Source: Acidobacteriota bacterium
GTDB lineage: Bacteria > Acidobacteriota > Terriglobia > Terriglobales > Acidobacteriaceae
Direction of reading: 5' to 3'
Assembly: GCA_021781795.1 (NCBI GenBank)
Contig: JAJXWA010000004.1
Span: 1 to 64,000, forward strand
Length of the DNA stretch: 64,000 nucleotides
Below the pieces are notes generated by a model. That model was given only the letters and a program-made list of their open reading frames with translations. It did no database searches and was not told where the DNA came from. Shown here one piece after another: positions 8,904 to 16,292 of this stretch; position 1 is the first letter of the stretch, and every line of letters begins with the position of its first letter. Both the position numbers and the translations under genes were made by a program.

Positions 8904-9860
8904 ATGCAATTGCCGCGGTTCCACAGATTTGCCTTTCTGCTTACACTCGCGCTTGCGGTCGGATGCAAGGCGCAGCCCACAGCCCAATCTTCGCTCGACC
9001 CGAAGCTCAGCCGAAGCATTGAAGTGATGGTCCGGTCGCAATTCGGCGTCCCGCAAGATTACGACGTGCACGTCGGAGCCAGGACGCCGAGCAAAGTCGC
9101 CGGATACGACACAGTTCCCGTGACCCTCTCCAGGGGTTCGAAGTCCACGGTCGTGGAGTTCCTGCTGTCAACCGATGGCAAGACCCTGGCGAAGCTCGAC
9201 ACATTTGATCTGGACCACAATCCAGCGATGAACATCGATGTGAGCGGGCGGCCGATTCGCGGAAATCCAAACGCCAAGGTCACGGTGATCAACTTTGACG
9301 ACCTCGAGTGCCCGTACTGCGCGCGGATGCACCAGTCTCTCTTTCCCTCGACGCTGGAACGGTACAAAGATCAGGTTCGCTTTATCTACAAGGACGATCC
9401 GCTGACCGAGCTGCATCCGTGGGCGATGCACGCTGCGGTAGATGCCAACTGCATTGCGGCGCAGAGTCCTGACACGTATTGGGTTTACGTTGACTACCTG
9501 CATTCCCATGCGGCGGAGATTTCGGGTCCGGATCGCAACCTGGCCAAAAGCAGCGAAGCGCTGGATCGGATCGCGCGGCAGGAGGGCACGCTGGCCAAAC
9601 TGGATGGCTCGAAGCTCGATGCCTGCATCGCCAAGCAGGACGAGACCCAGGTGCGCGCGTCGGCACATGAGGCCGAGACGCTCGGAGTAGACGGGACGCC
9701 GGCTCTCTTCATTGAAGGCGAGCGCATCAATGGGGCTGTTCCTGAAGAGCAGGTTTGGATGGTGATCGATCGCGCCCTTCGCGCGGCCGGAGAGGAGCCG
9801 CCGCCGCTGCCGGCGCCGTCTGCACCGCCCACAGCAACTGAAAAGGGGACGGGAAATTAG
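8904..9860 (+). CDS. DsbA-family thioredoxin-fold lipoprotein
   Basis: This is a predicted periplasmic thiol:disulphide oxidoreductase anchored as a lipoprotein (signal sequence with lipobox LAVGC, about residue 20). The thioredoxin-like domain starts near residue 115 (RGNPNAKVTVINF). It carries the active-site motif CPYC at residues 136-139 and the later cis-proline segment GVDGTPALFIEG, as in DsbA/DsbG/BdbD-type proteins. The first 100 residues form a separate N-terminal domain (IEVMVRSQFGVPQDYDV). The C-terminus ends in a Pro/Ala tail. The start at 8904 gives the signal peptide directly. It follows lptD by 94 bp and precedes a parvulin-type lipoprotein, so this looks like an envelope protein-folding block. 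Confidence 0.88.
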   Translation: MQLPRFHRFAFLLTLALAVGCKAQPTAQSSLDPKLSRSIEVMVRSQFGVPQDYDVHVGARTPSKVAGYDTVPVTLSRGSKSTVVEFLLSTDGKTLAKLDTFDLDHNPAMNIDVSGRPIRGNPNAKVTVINFDDLECPYCARMHQSLFPSTLERYKDQVRFIYKDDPLTELHPWAMHAAVDANCIAAQSPDTYWVYVDYLHSHAAEISGPDRNLAKSSEALDRIARQEGTLAKLDGSKLDACIAKQDETQVRASAHEAETLGVDGTPALFIEGERINGAVPEEQVWMVIDRALRAAGEEPPPLPAPSAPPTATEKGTGN

Positions 9861-9875
9861 GATTTCCCCGGAAAG

Positions 9876-9898
9876 GGCGCTTGCAGACCGCAAGCGCC
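9876..9898. terminator. Strong intergenic hairpin between dsbA-like and parvulin genes
   Basis: A perfect 9-bp stem, GGCGCTTGC/GCAAGCGCC, with a 5-nt loop (agacc) sits 15 bp after the dsbA-like stop. No T tract follows on the plus strand. It may stabilise the upstream mRNA or attenuate read-through rather than act as a classical terminator. Confidence 0.45.
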
Positions 9899-9975
9899 AA
9901 AGGGGTTGGGCCCGGTCCGCAGGGGATTTATCCTAGAAGTTGGCAAACCTCTCGGGGTTTGCGGGAGCACACAGC

Positions 9976-11046
9976 TTGCGCCAAGAAGTCGAAATTCGTC
10001 GTCCGCTGATTTGGGCCGGTCTTACGCTGACCTCCGGCCTCGTTCTGATTGCCGCGGCGGGATGCCATCGGCACCCCTCGCCGGACGTGATGGCGACCGT
10101 GAATGGCAAGGAGATTCTGCGCGCCGATCTCGATAAGTACTACCAGGCCAGCCTCGGGGATACTCCGCAGCAGCCTACGGCGGAACAGGCGGAGATTGTG
10201 CGGCTGAACATTCTTCGCCAGATGATTGAAGACGAGATTCTGCAGGAGCGCGCCTCGAAACTGAATCTGGCGGCGACGGACGAGGATGTGAACGCGAAGC
10301 TGACGGAGATGAAAGCTCCATTCACCCAGGAGGAGTTTGACCGGCAGCTGAAGCAGCGCAACCTGACGCTGGACGACCTGAAGCGCGACATACGGCGCTC
10401 GGTGACCAATGACAAGCTGCTGAATAAAGAGATCTACTCGAAGATCAACATCACAGACGCTGACATCAGCGGCTACTACAACGCTCATAAGGCAGAGTTC
10501 AGTTTCATCGAGCCGCAGTACCATCTGGCCGAAATCGCAGTGACGACGACGCCGCCGCAGCAACCAGGGACCATGCCTGCGAAGCCGAATGAAGCGGATG
10601 CCCGGAAGCGGGTTCAGGCACTGCTGAACCGTTTGCAGAGCGGCGAGGACTTCGGCGCGGTGGCGATGACGTCCTCGGATTACGCGAGCAACGCCTCGAA
10701 CGGCGGGGATATGGGCTTTGTGGGCGAGACGGCGCTGCACAGCGATCCCACAGCCTACGATGCAATCAGCGGCCTGAAGCCGGGGCAGATTACGGGAATT
10801 ATTCCGATCTATGATGGCACGGGGCCGGGACGCCACGTGGTTGCATTTGCGATCTTCAAGCTGATCTCAAAAGAGCCAGCGGGCCAGAGAGAGATGAGCG
10901 ATCCCCGGGTGCAGCAGGCCATCCGCCAGCAACTGCGCGATGCACATGCACAACTTCTGAAGAATGCGTACTTTGAGGTGCTACACGATCAGGCTACGGT
11001 GCGCAATTACTACGCTGAGGACATTCTGAAGGGCGCTGGCCGCTAG
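9976..11046 (+). CDS. SurA/PpiC-like peptidyl-prolyl isomerase lipoprotein
   Basis: This is a predicted periplasmic chaperone/isomerase for outer-membrane or secreted proteins. A signal sequence with lipobox (VLIAAAGCH) leads into a SurA-type N-terminal helical domain (VNGKEILRADLDKYY, with LRQMIEDEILQERA). A parvulin domain follows (about residues 175-280; FIEPQYHLAEIAV and SGEDFGAVAMTSSDYAS...GGDMGFV). A final helix returns to the chaperone domain. No ATG precedes the signal sequence. The TTG at 9976 has GCGGGAG eight bases upstream and is preferred over the TTG at 9940. Function is well supported by domain order; the exact client proteins are unknown. Confidence 0.85.
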   Translation: MRQEVEIRRPLIWAGLTLTSGLVLIAAAGCHRHPSPDVMATVNGKEILRADLDKYYQASLGDTPQQPTAEQAEIVRLNILRQMIEDEILQERASKLNLAATDEDVNAKLTEMKAPFTQEEFDRQLKQRNLTLDDLKRDIRRSVTNDKLLNKEIYSKINITDADISGYYNAHKAEFSFIEPQYHLAEIAVTTTPPQQPGTMPAKPNEADARKRVQALLNRLQSGEDFGAVAMTSSDYASNASNGGDMGFVGETALHSDPTAYDAISGLKPGQITGIIPIYDGTGPGRHVVAFAIFKLISKEPAGQREMSDPRVQQAIRQQLRDAHAQLLKNAYFEVLHDQATVRNYYAEDILKGAGR

Positions 11047-11333
11047 AAGCCTTTCAGGACCACTGCCCGGGCAGCAGGCTGCTGTATGCGCCGGGCAGAT
11101 ATGGGACGGACCCCGGGGAAGAGGGGCGCGGTCCCTCTTTTGCGAAAAGCCATGTTACAAACAGAAGCTGCATTGGGCGACGCCTCACGTCTGGCGGCGA
11201 TTCGGGTTGGCGCCTGCCTTGCCTACCCGTCGGTGGGGGATGGGAGCTGGAGATTTGCCGCTGAAGCGCCCTCTCTCAGCGGCTCCCGCTTTCCGACGCA
11301 TGGGGTGGTCGCTGGAGCGCGATGCAGGAGCAA

Positions 11334-11370
11334 GAAAAAGCCGGATGCGATTGTGATTTCGCATCCGGCT
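11334..11370 (-). terminator. Rho-independent terminator of the tonB-exbB-exbD-exbD-TPR cluster
   Basis: On the minus strand a perfect 12-bp stem, AGCCGGATGCGA/TCGCATCCGGCT, with an 8-nt loop is followed at once by TTTTTC. It lies 27 bp downstream of the TPR lipoprotein stop and closes the leftward cluster. It also separates it from the convergent parvulin gene. Confidence 0.85.
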
Positions 11371-11397
11371 GGTGTCTGGGATCGTTCTGGATTCAGG

Positions 11398-12234
11398 CTA
11401 CTTGAGGTTGCCGCTGGAATCCATCGTGATGCCGCCGGGTCCTTTATCCTTCTTCGCTTCGTTGGCCTTGCGGGTACCCATTGCCTTGGAAGCCCAATCC
11501 TTTGCCGTTGCAATATCGGCTGCAACCGCTTTGGGATCTCCGTAGTCCATGTCGGCCTTGTTGCGATAGATGAGGTTAAGATACTGCATGGCGTCGTCGT
11601 AGTTCGGACGGTTGTCAACGGCCTGCGTCAGGTACTGAAGCGCCTCATCGACGAGGGCACTGTTCTGCGTCTTGAGAGCCTCCATGATCTTCTTGGGCGC
11701 CTTGACGTTGCCTTCTCCGTCATCCGTGATACCGGCGGGCAGAAGAGCATTCAGCTTGTTCTCGTGGGCCTGGGTCCAATCAATCACGCCGACGGTGTAG
11801 GCAGCCTCGGGGTCCTTGGGATCGACGGCCAGGACCTTCTTCTGCCACTCTTTGGCTTCGTTGAACTTTTTGACATTGAAGTAGATGCCGGCAATCTGCT
11901 TGATGCTGTTGACATCCGATGGGTCCTTGGCCAGGATTTGCTCGAAGATGCTGATTGCCTGATCTGCCGTCTTCAGGTTGTCCGGGGTTGTAAGTCCGGG
12001 GACGATGTTCTGAGACAGCGCAGTTGCCAGATAGCTCTTGGCCATGGGCAGCGAAGGATCGAGTTCCGTCGCTTTCTGGAAGTGATTGATCGCTTCCTCG
12101 TACTTGCCGGCCTTGTAAGAGTCAACACCCTTGTTCAACTGGTCGCGTGCCGCTAGCCGGTTGCACCCGCTGACAGCAAGCACCATGCCGACCATTGCAA
12201 CCCCCAGCATCGTAATACGTGCGGGTCGAATCAT
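11398..12234 (-). CDS. TPR-repeat lipoprotein
   Basis: The 278-residue protein has a signal sequence and lipobox (LAVSGCNR), so it is probably anchored in the periplasm. It contains several tetratricopeptide repeats (GVDSYKAGKYEEAINHFQKATELDP, then the ISIFEQILAKDPSDV and EWQKKVLAVDPKDPEAAYTVG units). TPR arrays are protein-binding scaffolds; no enzymatic function is implied. The start at 12234 has the ribosome site AAGGAGAACG upstream; a frame-extended ATG at 12273 lacks a signal-like N-terminus. It is last in the tonB/exb cluster, so it may act with the TonB energy-transduction complex at the envelope. That link is inferred from position only. Confidence 0.8.
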   Translation of the reverse strand: MIRPARITMLGVAMVGMVLAVSGCNRLAARDQLNKGVDSYKAGKYEEAINHFQKATELDPSLPMAKSYLATALSQNIVPGLTTPDNLKTADQAISIFEQILAKDPSDVNSIKQIAGIYFNVKKFNEAKEWQKKVLAVDPKDPEAAYTVGVIDWTQAHENKLNALLPAGITDDGEGNVKAPKKIMEALKTQNSALVDEALQYLTQAVDNRPNYDDAMQYLNLIYRNKADMDYGDPKAVAADIATAKDWASKAMGTRKANEAKKDKGPGGITMDSSGNLK

Positions 12235-12382
12235 GTTCTCGTTCTCCTTCAGAGTGCGTCTTGTGCGGCGCATCCGGAATCTCTCAAAGGCTCACGGGAA
12301 GTTCCCCGGCAGCCATCTTCTTGGCCGCATGGCGCTTAGCACGGGCGCATGACGGGCCTGTCGGCGGGCAGAAAAGCGAGGC

Positions 12383-12820
12383 TTACTGCCCGGCGAGAAT
12401 CTTGGGTGTCATCAGACCGATGTGGTCCACGTTCGCGGCGCGCCCGATATCGATGACATCTGCCACATACCGCCAATCGACATCGTCATCGCCCTTGACG
12501 AACATGACGCGCTCGGCGCGGTTGGAATAGATGTCGGTGAGCTTGGCGAGGAGTTCCGCGTGGTTCACGTCCGTCTCGTTGATCTTGTAGTTGGGGGCCT
12601 GCCCTGGGCGGTAGAGCACCTGCACGACAATGGTGCGGTCGTTGGGCTGCTGCTGCTGGGTTTTGTCCTTGGGGGGCTGAGGAACCAGCGCATCGAGACC
12701 CTTGGGCGTAACGGGCACGATCACCATGAAGATGATGAGCAGGACCAGCAAAATGTCGATCATCGGGGTTACGTTGATGTCGCCCATCGCGCCACCGCTG
12801 CTCCCAGTTGTCATTGCCAT
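12383..12820 (-). CDS. exbD: ExbD/TolR-family biopolymer transport protein (second copy)
   Basis: This is a stator subunit that, with ExbB, uses the proton gradient to energise TonB (or Tol). The 145-residue protein has a short cytoplasmic N-terminus (GDINVTPMIDILLVLLIIFMV) in which the membrane-embedded Asp of the DxLLVLL segment is the conserved proton carrier. A periplasmic domain follows. The tail after the TM (PQPPKDKTQQQQPNDRT) differs from the neighbouring copy, so the two ExbDs are diverged paralogues rather than a recent duplication. Its ribosome site is GAGGAG. A heterodimeric stator, or separate TonB- and Tol-like roles, is possible. Confidence 0.9.
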   Translation of the reverse strand: MAMTTGSSGGAMGDINVTPMIDILLVLLIIFMVIVPVTPKGLDALVPQPPKDKTQQQQPNDRTIVVQVLYRPGQAPNYKINETDVNHAELLAKLTDIYSNRAERVMFVKGDDDVDWRYVADVIDIGRAANVDHIGLMTPKILAGQ

Positions 12821-12879
12821 GGCTTAAAACTCCTCGTTGTTGTCACGAATTCTTGAATGAGGGCCAAGCAGGAGAGGGC

Positions 12880-13320
12880 TTACTGTCCGCCTGCGAGGTT
12901 GCCTTCCTTCTTCTGGGTCAGCATTCCGACCTCGTCCACGCCTGCGGTACGGACTGCATCGATGGCATCTTCCACGGTCCGATATTGCGAGCGCGCGTCA
13001 GCACGGAAGAAGATGGTCTTCCCCGGCGTGTCGGAGAGTTTGTCCCGCACCTTGGGGCCGAGATCGGAGAGCGCGATCTTGTTCTGCCCGAGGAATACGC
13101 TTCCATCGCGTGTGATAGCGACCACGATGGCGTCTTCCTTGTCGGCATCCGGCATCGACACCGCATTGTCCACCTTCGCCATGTCGACAGCAACCTTCTG
13201 CTGGAGCATGGGGGTGATGACCATGAAGATGATCAGAAGCACCAGCATGACGTCCACCATTGGAGTCACGTTGATGTTGGAGTTGATGTTTCCGCCTTCG
13301 TTGCGAACTGCGATTGCCAT
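12880..13320 (-). CDS. exbD: ExbD/TolR-family biopolymer transport protein (first copy)
   Basis: The 146-residue protein has the same architecture as its neighbour: N-terminal INVTPMVDVMLVLLIIFMV with the conserved membrane Asp, then a periplasmic domain (DAIDAVRTAGVDEVGMLTQ at the C-terminus). It lies between exbB and the second exbD. It is separated from exbB by about 150 bp containing a strong hairpin, and from the second exbD by 59 bp. Together with ExbB and TonB it forms the inner-membrane motor for TonB-dependent outer-membrane transport. Confidence 0.9.
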   Translation of the reverse strand: MAIAVRNEGGNINSNINVTPMVDVMLVLLIIFMVITPMLQQKVAVDMAKVDNAVSMPDADKEDAIVVAITRDGSVFLGQNKIALSDLGPKVRDKLSDTPGKTIFFRADARSQYRTVEDAIDAVRTAGVDEVGMLTQKKEGNLAGGQ

Positions 13321-13407
13321 TGTTGAGGCTCCATGCCTTTTGAATTTTTAGCCCGGATGGCTTCCGGAATCCATTGCCAGTTCAAAAGCCTGCTTCGGTC
13401 TGGAACG

Positions 13408-13438
13408 GTGGACAGGGGTAATTTGGACCCCTGTCCAC
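13408..13438 (-). terminator. Intercistronic hairpin between exbB and exbD
   Basis: A perfect 12-bp stem, GTGGACAGGGGT/ACCCCTGTCCAC, with a 7-nt loop lies between the exbB stop and the first exbD start. No T tract follows on the minus strand. It probably acts as an mRNA processing or stability element, or as partial attenuation that keeps ExbB in excess over ExbD. Confidence 0.5.
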
Positions 13439-13472
13439 TCAGACACTCCGCTCGAGCTGACCTTTGCCAGGT

Positions 13473-14213
13473 TTAGCGCTTGTTGCTCTGCTTGATGAAG
13501 TAGTCGATGAGTTCGCTCGAGGAGTTGTCCATCTCCACGTCGAAGGCTTCGACACGACCGGTGAAATAGTTGAAGGCCATAACGGCCGGAATTGCGACGA
13601 GCAGACCGAATGCGGTGGTCACCAGGGCTTCAGAGATACCGCCTGCGACGGCGCCGATGCCGGAGGTCTTCTGCGTTGCAATCTGCTGGAAGGCGTTCAA
13701 GATACCGACGACCGTTCCGAAGAGTCCGACGAAGGGCGCGGTGGAGCCGATGGTGGCGAGCACGCTGAGTCCGCGCTTCAGCTTGGCGTGAACGATGGCC
13801 TCGGCACGCTCCAGAGCGCGCTGCGAGCTCTCGATGGTGTTGGCAGTGGCGGCGCCGCCGGAGGCGCGGAACTCCTGGAGGCCCGCGGTCACGACTTCAG
13901 CCAGGTGCGACTTCTTGTTGCGGTCTGCAATCTTGATCGCCTCTTCCAGCTTGCTGTCCTTGAGCGCACCCGCAACCTTGGGGGCGAATTCGCGGGACTG
14001 CTTGCGGGCGGCAGAGAAGTAGAGGTAGCGGTCAATCATGACGGCCAGCGACCAGATGGACTCAATGAAGAGAATCACGGCGACGGCACGGGCGAGGTTG
14101 CCCATGTGTTCCCAGAGTCCCATCGGGCTGAAGCTGACGGTCTGCTCTTCCTGCAGGAAGGCCAGACTGCTGACCGCGTGTGTGGCAAAGTGTGTGAGCT
14201 GAGCGAGAATCAC
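13473..14213 (-). CDS. exbB: ExbB/TolQ/MotA-family proton channel protein
   Basis: This is the proton-channel subunit of the TonB (or Tol) motor. The 246-residue protein has three membrane helices: one near residues 35-52, then a long cytoplasmic loop, then the paired helices (GLSVLATIGSTAPFVGLFGTVVGIL and GISEALVTTAFGLLVAIPAVMAFNYF). The latter hold the conserved Thr and Pro/Gly motifs of the family. The start is GTG at 14213, preceded by the strong ribosome site AGGAGG. It follows tonB on the same strand after a 138-bp gap with a hairpin. Confidence 0.93.
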   Translation of the reverse strand: MILAQLTHFATHAVSSLAFLQEEQTVSFSPMGLWEHMGNLARAVAVILFIESIWSLAVMIDRYLYFSAARKQSREFAPKVAGALKDSKLEEAIKIADRNKKSHLAEVVTAGLQEFRASGGAATANTIESSQRALERAEAIVHAKLKRGLSVLATIGSTAPFVGLFGTVVGILNAFQQIATQKTSGIGAVAGGISEALVTTAFGLLVAIPAVMAFNYFTGRVEAFDVEMDNSSSELIDYFIKQSNKR

Positions 14214-14310
14214 TGAATCGTTCCTCCTAAGGAGTTTCTTGTGTAGTGCGAGGGTGGTGCGGTTTCAGGGATGCGCTTCACGAAGTGGCCCGCATCCGGT
14301 TAGGCGTTGA

Positions 14311-14339
14311 GGCCTGCTGCTGGACAAGAGAAGCAGGCC
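14311..14339 (-). other. Intercistronic hairpin between tonB and exbB
   Basis: An 8-bp perfect stem, GGCCTGCT/AGCAGGCC, with a 13-nt loop lies just after the tonB stop. There is no T tract. It is the second of two inter-gene hairpins in this cluster. Confidence 0.35.
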
Positions 14340-14351
14340 GGGAAGGAGGCA

Positions 14352-15068
14352 TCACCCTCCGAGGCTGAAAATCACATTGACGGTGGTTTCCACTTCAACC
14401 GGTTCGTTGTTGAGCAGATAGGGCCTGTAGCGCCAGGTCTTCACCGCATCCAGAGCGGCCTGCTGCAACATGGCCGGGCCAGAGACAACGCGCAGATTCT
14501 CGATCACGCCCGTCTTCGAGATGGTGGCCTGCAGGATGACTGTGCCCTGCATGCGAGCCGCCTTGGCGATGGGGGGATAGATCGGCTGCGTCTTCTGAAT
14601 CAACATGCCGGCGGAGACGCCTGCTGAGATGCTGATCTTCTTCGGCGGCGCGGCCTGAATCTTGGGTGCCCCGGATCCGAATGCGCTGCCCATCACTCCA
14701 TTTGCGCTTCCGCCGAGACCTTCCATACCGGCCACGCCGAAGCTGGAAGGCGGTGCTTCCTTCTCGCTGACCATTTTGATGTCATGGGGAATCTTGGTGG
14801 GCGCCAGGAGCTGGTTGTTCATCATCTGCGACTGGACGTGCACGACATGGACCTCAGGCGGCGGGGGCGGCGGAGGCGGCGGCGGTGGAGGCGGAGGGGC
14901 AACTAAGAGAGTCTGCATCATCGCCTTGGGCAGAGCCTCGGGATAGATCAGCGGAAGGAGGATCAGCACAAGCAGGATGGTCCCGTTCGTGATGAACGTA
15001 AAAATCATCCAGTACTTGCTTTTGCTCTTGATCCTGTTTCCTGATTCAAATGTGGAATCTTCAAACAT
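14352..15068 (-). CDS. tonB: TonB-family energy transducer
   Basis: TonB transmits ExbB/ExbD motor energy to outer-membrane receptors. The 238-residue protein has a cytoplasmic N-terminus, one membrane helix (about residues 24-42) and a run of about 15 prolines (near residues 57-72) that spans the periplasm. It ends in the C-terminal TonB fold (IYPPIAKAARMQGTVILQA... VVSGPAMLQQAALDAVKTWRYRPYLLNNEPVEV). The ribosome site GAGGCTGG precedes the ATG. It heads the leftward tonB-exbB-exbD-exbD-TPR set. No TonB-dependent receptor is present in the window. Confidence 0.92.
   Translation of the reverse strand: MFEDSTFESGNRIKSKSKYWMIFTFITNGTILLVLILLPLIYPEALPKAMMQTLLVAPPPPPPPPPPPPPPEVHVVHVQSQMMNNQLLAPTKIPHDIKMVSEKEAPPSSFGVAGMEGLGGSANGVMGSAFGSGAPKIQAAPPKKISISAGVSAGMLIQKTQPIYPPIAKAARMQGTVILQATISKTGVIENLRVVSGPAMLQQAALDAVKTWRYRPYLLNNEPVEVETTVNVIFSLGG
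14857..14900. repeat. Proline-codon simple repeat inside tonB
   Basis: The coding strand has about 15 consecutive CCN proline codons (GGN-type triplets on the plus strand) with mixed third positions. Replication slippage could change linker length without shifting frame. Confidence 0.75.
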
Positions 15069-15235
15069 GGCCAGCCTCGAATCGGATGTGTGCGTTACCT
15101 CTATTTAGACACCGGAGAAATGTCAATTGTTCCCAAGCATCCAAACAGTACCACGAAAGTGTGTTCAACCTATATCAGAACAAAGCAACAGTTGCCAAAC
15201 CCCTGCTGCAACCCAGCGCCGGAGCGTCCTTGCGT

Positions 15236-16198
15236 TCAGCTCCGGGACCTTTTTGCGGCGGGCAGAGCGACGGACCTGTCCTTGCCTGCGCGCCACTCCT
15301 GCCACGCCACCAGCATGGGCGCGGCCACTGCAATGGACGAGTAGGTGCCGATGAGAATGCCGATGACGAGCGCAAAGGAGAAGCCTCTCAGCACCTGACC
15401 ACCGAAAATATACAACGACAAAACAGTAAGGAACGTCAAACCCGAAGTTAAGACCGTCCGGCTCAGGGTCTGGTTAATGCTGCGATTGACAAGATCTGCG
15501 AGGGGTTCGCGCCGCGTGAGGCGGAGGTTTTCGCGAATGCGGTCGAAGACGACGATGGTGTCGTTCATGGAGTAGCCGATGAGGGTGAGGATAGCGGCAA
15601 TGACGGTGAGGCTGATCTCCTGATTGGTGAGCGCGAAGGCTCCGACGGTGATCAGCGTGTCATGAAAGACCGCGACGACGGCGGCGACGCCATAGATGAG
15701 CTGGAAGCGGAACCAGAGATAGATCAACATGCCGAGCAGCGAGTAGAGCGTGGCGAGACCCGCCTGCCGCTCCAACTGATGCCCGACGGTGGGCCCGACG
15801 ACCTGCACGTTGCGCACAGTGAAGGGGTTGCTGTAACGGGACTGCAGGGCGTCCTCAATCTGCTTGCGCCCTGCGTCGAGCGAGGTCTCGTTGGTCTGCT
15901 CGGGCAGGCTGATTAGCACTTCCCGATTGGAGGGCACATCGTAGTTGACGATGCTGGCGCCGGCGATGCCGGCGGACTGGATCGCGCTGCGGATCTGCTC
16001 CAGGTTTGGAGTCTGCTCAAACTGGACCTGAAGTTGGGTGCCGCCGCGGAAGTCGACGCCGAGCGGGACCGGGCTGCCTATGCTCGCCCAGTGCATGCCC
16101 ATGGAGATGATGCCTGCGATGCTGAAGATCAGCGAAAAGCCCAGGAAGTACCACTTCTTCCCAAGCCAATCTACATTCACGCCGTGAAACAGTTCCAC
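15236..16198 (-). CDS. secF: Protein translocase subunit SecF
   Basis: SecF, with SecD and YajC, uses the proton gradient to help finish protein export through SecYEG. The 320-residue protein has an N-terminal helix (YFLGFSLIFSIAGIISMG), a periplasmic P1-like domain starting with GVDFRGGTQL, and five further helices. These include YSMNDTIVVFDRIREN and the C-terminal GFSFALVIGILIGTYSSI. I chose the GTG at 16198 (VELFHGVNVDWLG) because AGGAAGG lies upstream; the ATG at 16258 adds a basic, non-conserved extension. It follows secD by 94 bp. Confidence 0.93.
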   Translation of the reverse strand: MELFHGVNVDWLGKKWYFLGFSLIFSIAGIISMGMHWASIGSPVPLGVDFRGGTQLQVQFEQTPNLEQIRSAIQSAGIAGASIVNYDVPSNREVLISLPEQTNETSLDAGRKQIEDALQSRYSNPFTVRNVQVVGPTVGHQLERQAGLATLYSLLGMLIYLWFRFQLIYGVAAVVAVFHDTLITVGAFALTNQEISLTVIAAILTLIGYSMNDTIVVFDRIRENLRLTRREPLADLVNRSINQTLSRTVLTSGLTFLTVLSLYIFGGQVLRGFSFALVIGILIGTYSSIAVAAPMLVAWQEWRAGKDRSVALPAAKRSRS

Positions 16199-16292
16199 TG
16201 GTTTTCTGCCTTCCTCATGGCCGGACCGCTGACGGTTCCGGCGTCCTAAGTTGCACATCGGCGCGCCTATGCGGACGCAGCCGAGGCGCGGG

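Noticed and set aside
14857-14900. GGN triplet run as a possible microsatellite or CRISPR-like repeat
   Set aside because: It is the proline linker of TonB read on the opposite strand; it has no spacer structure.
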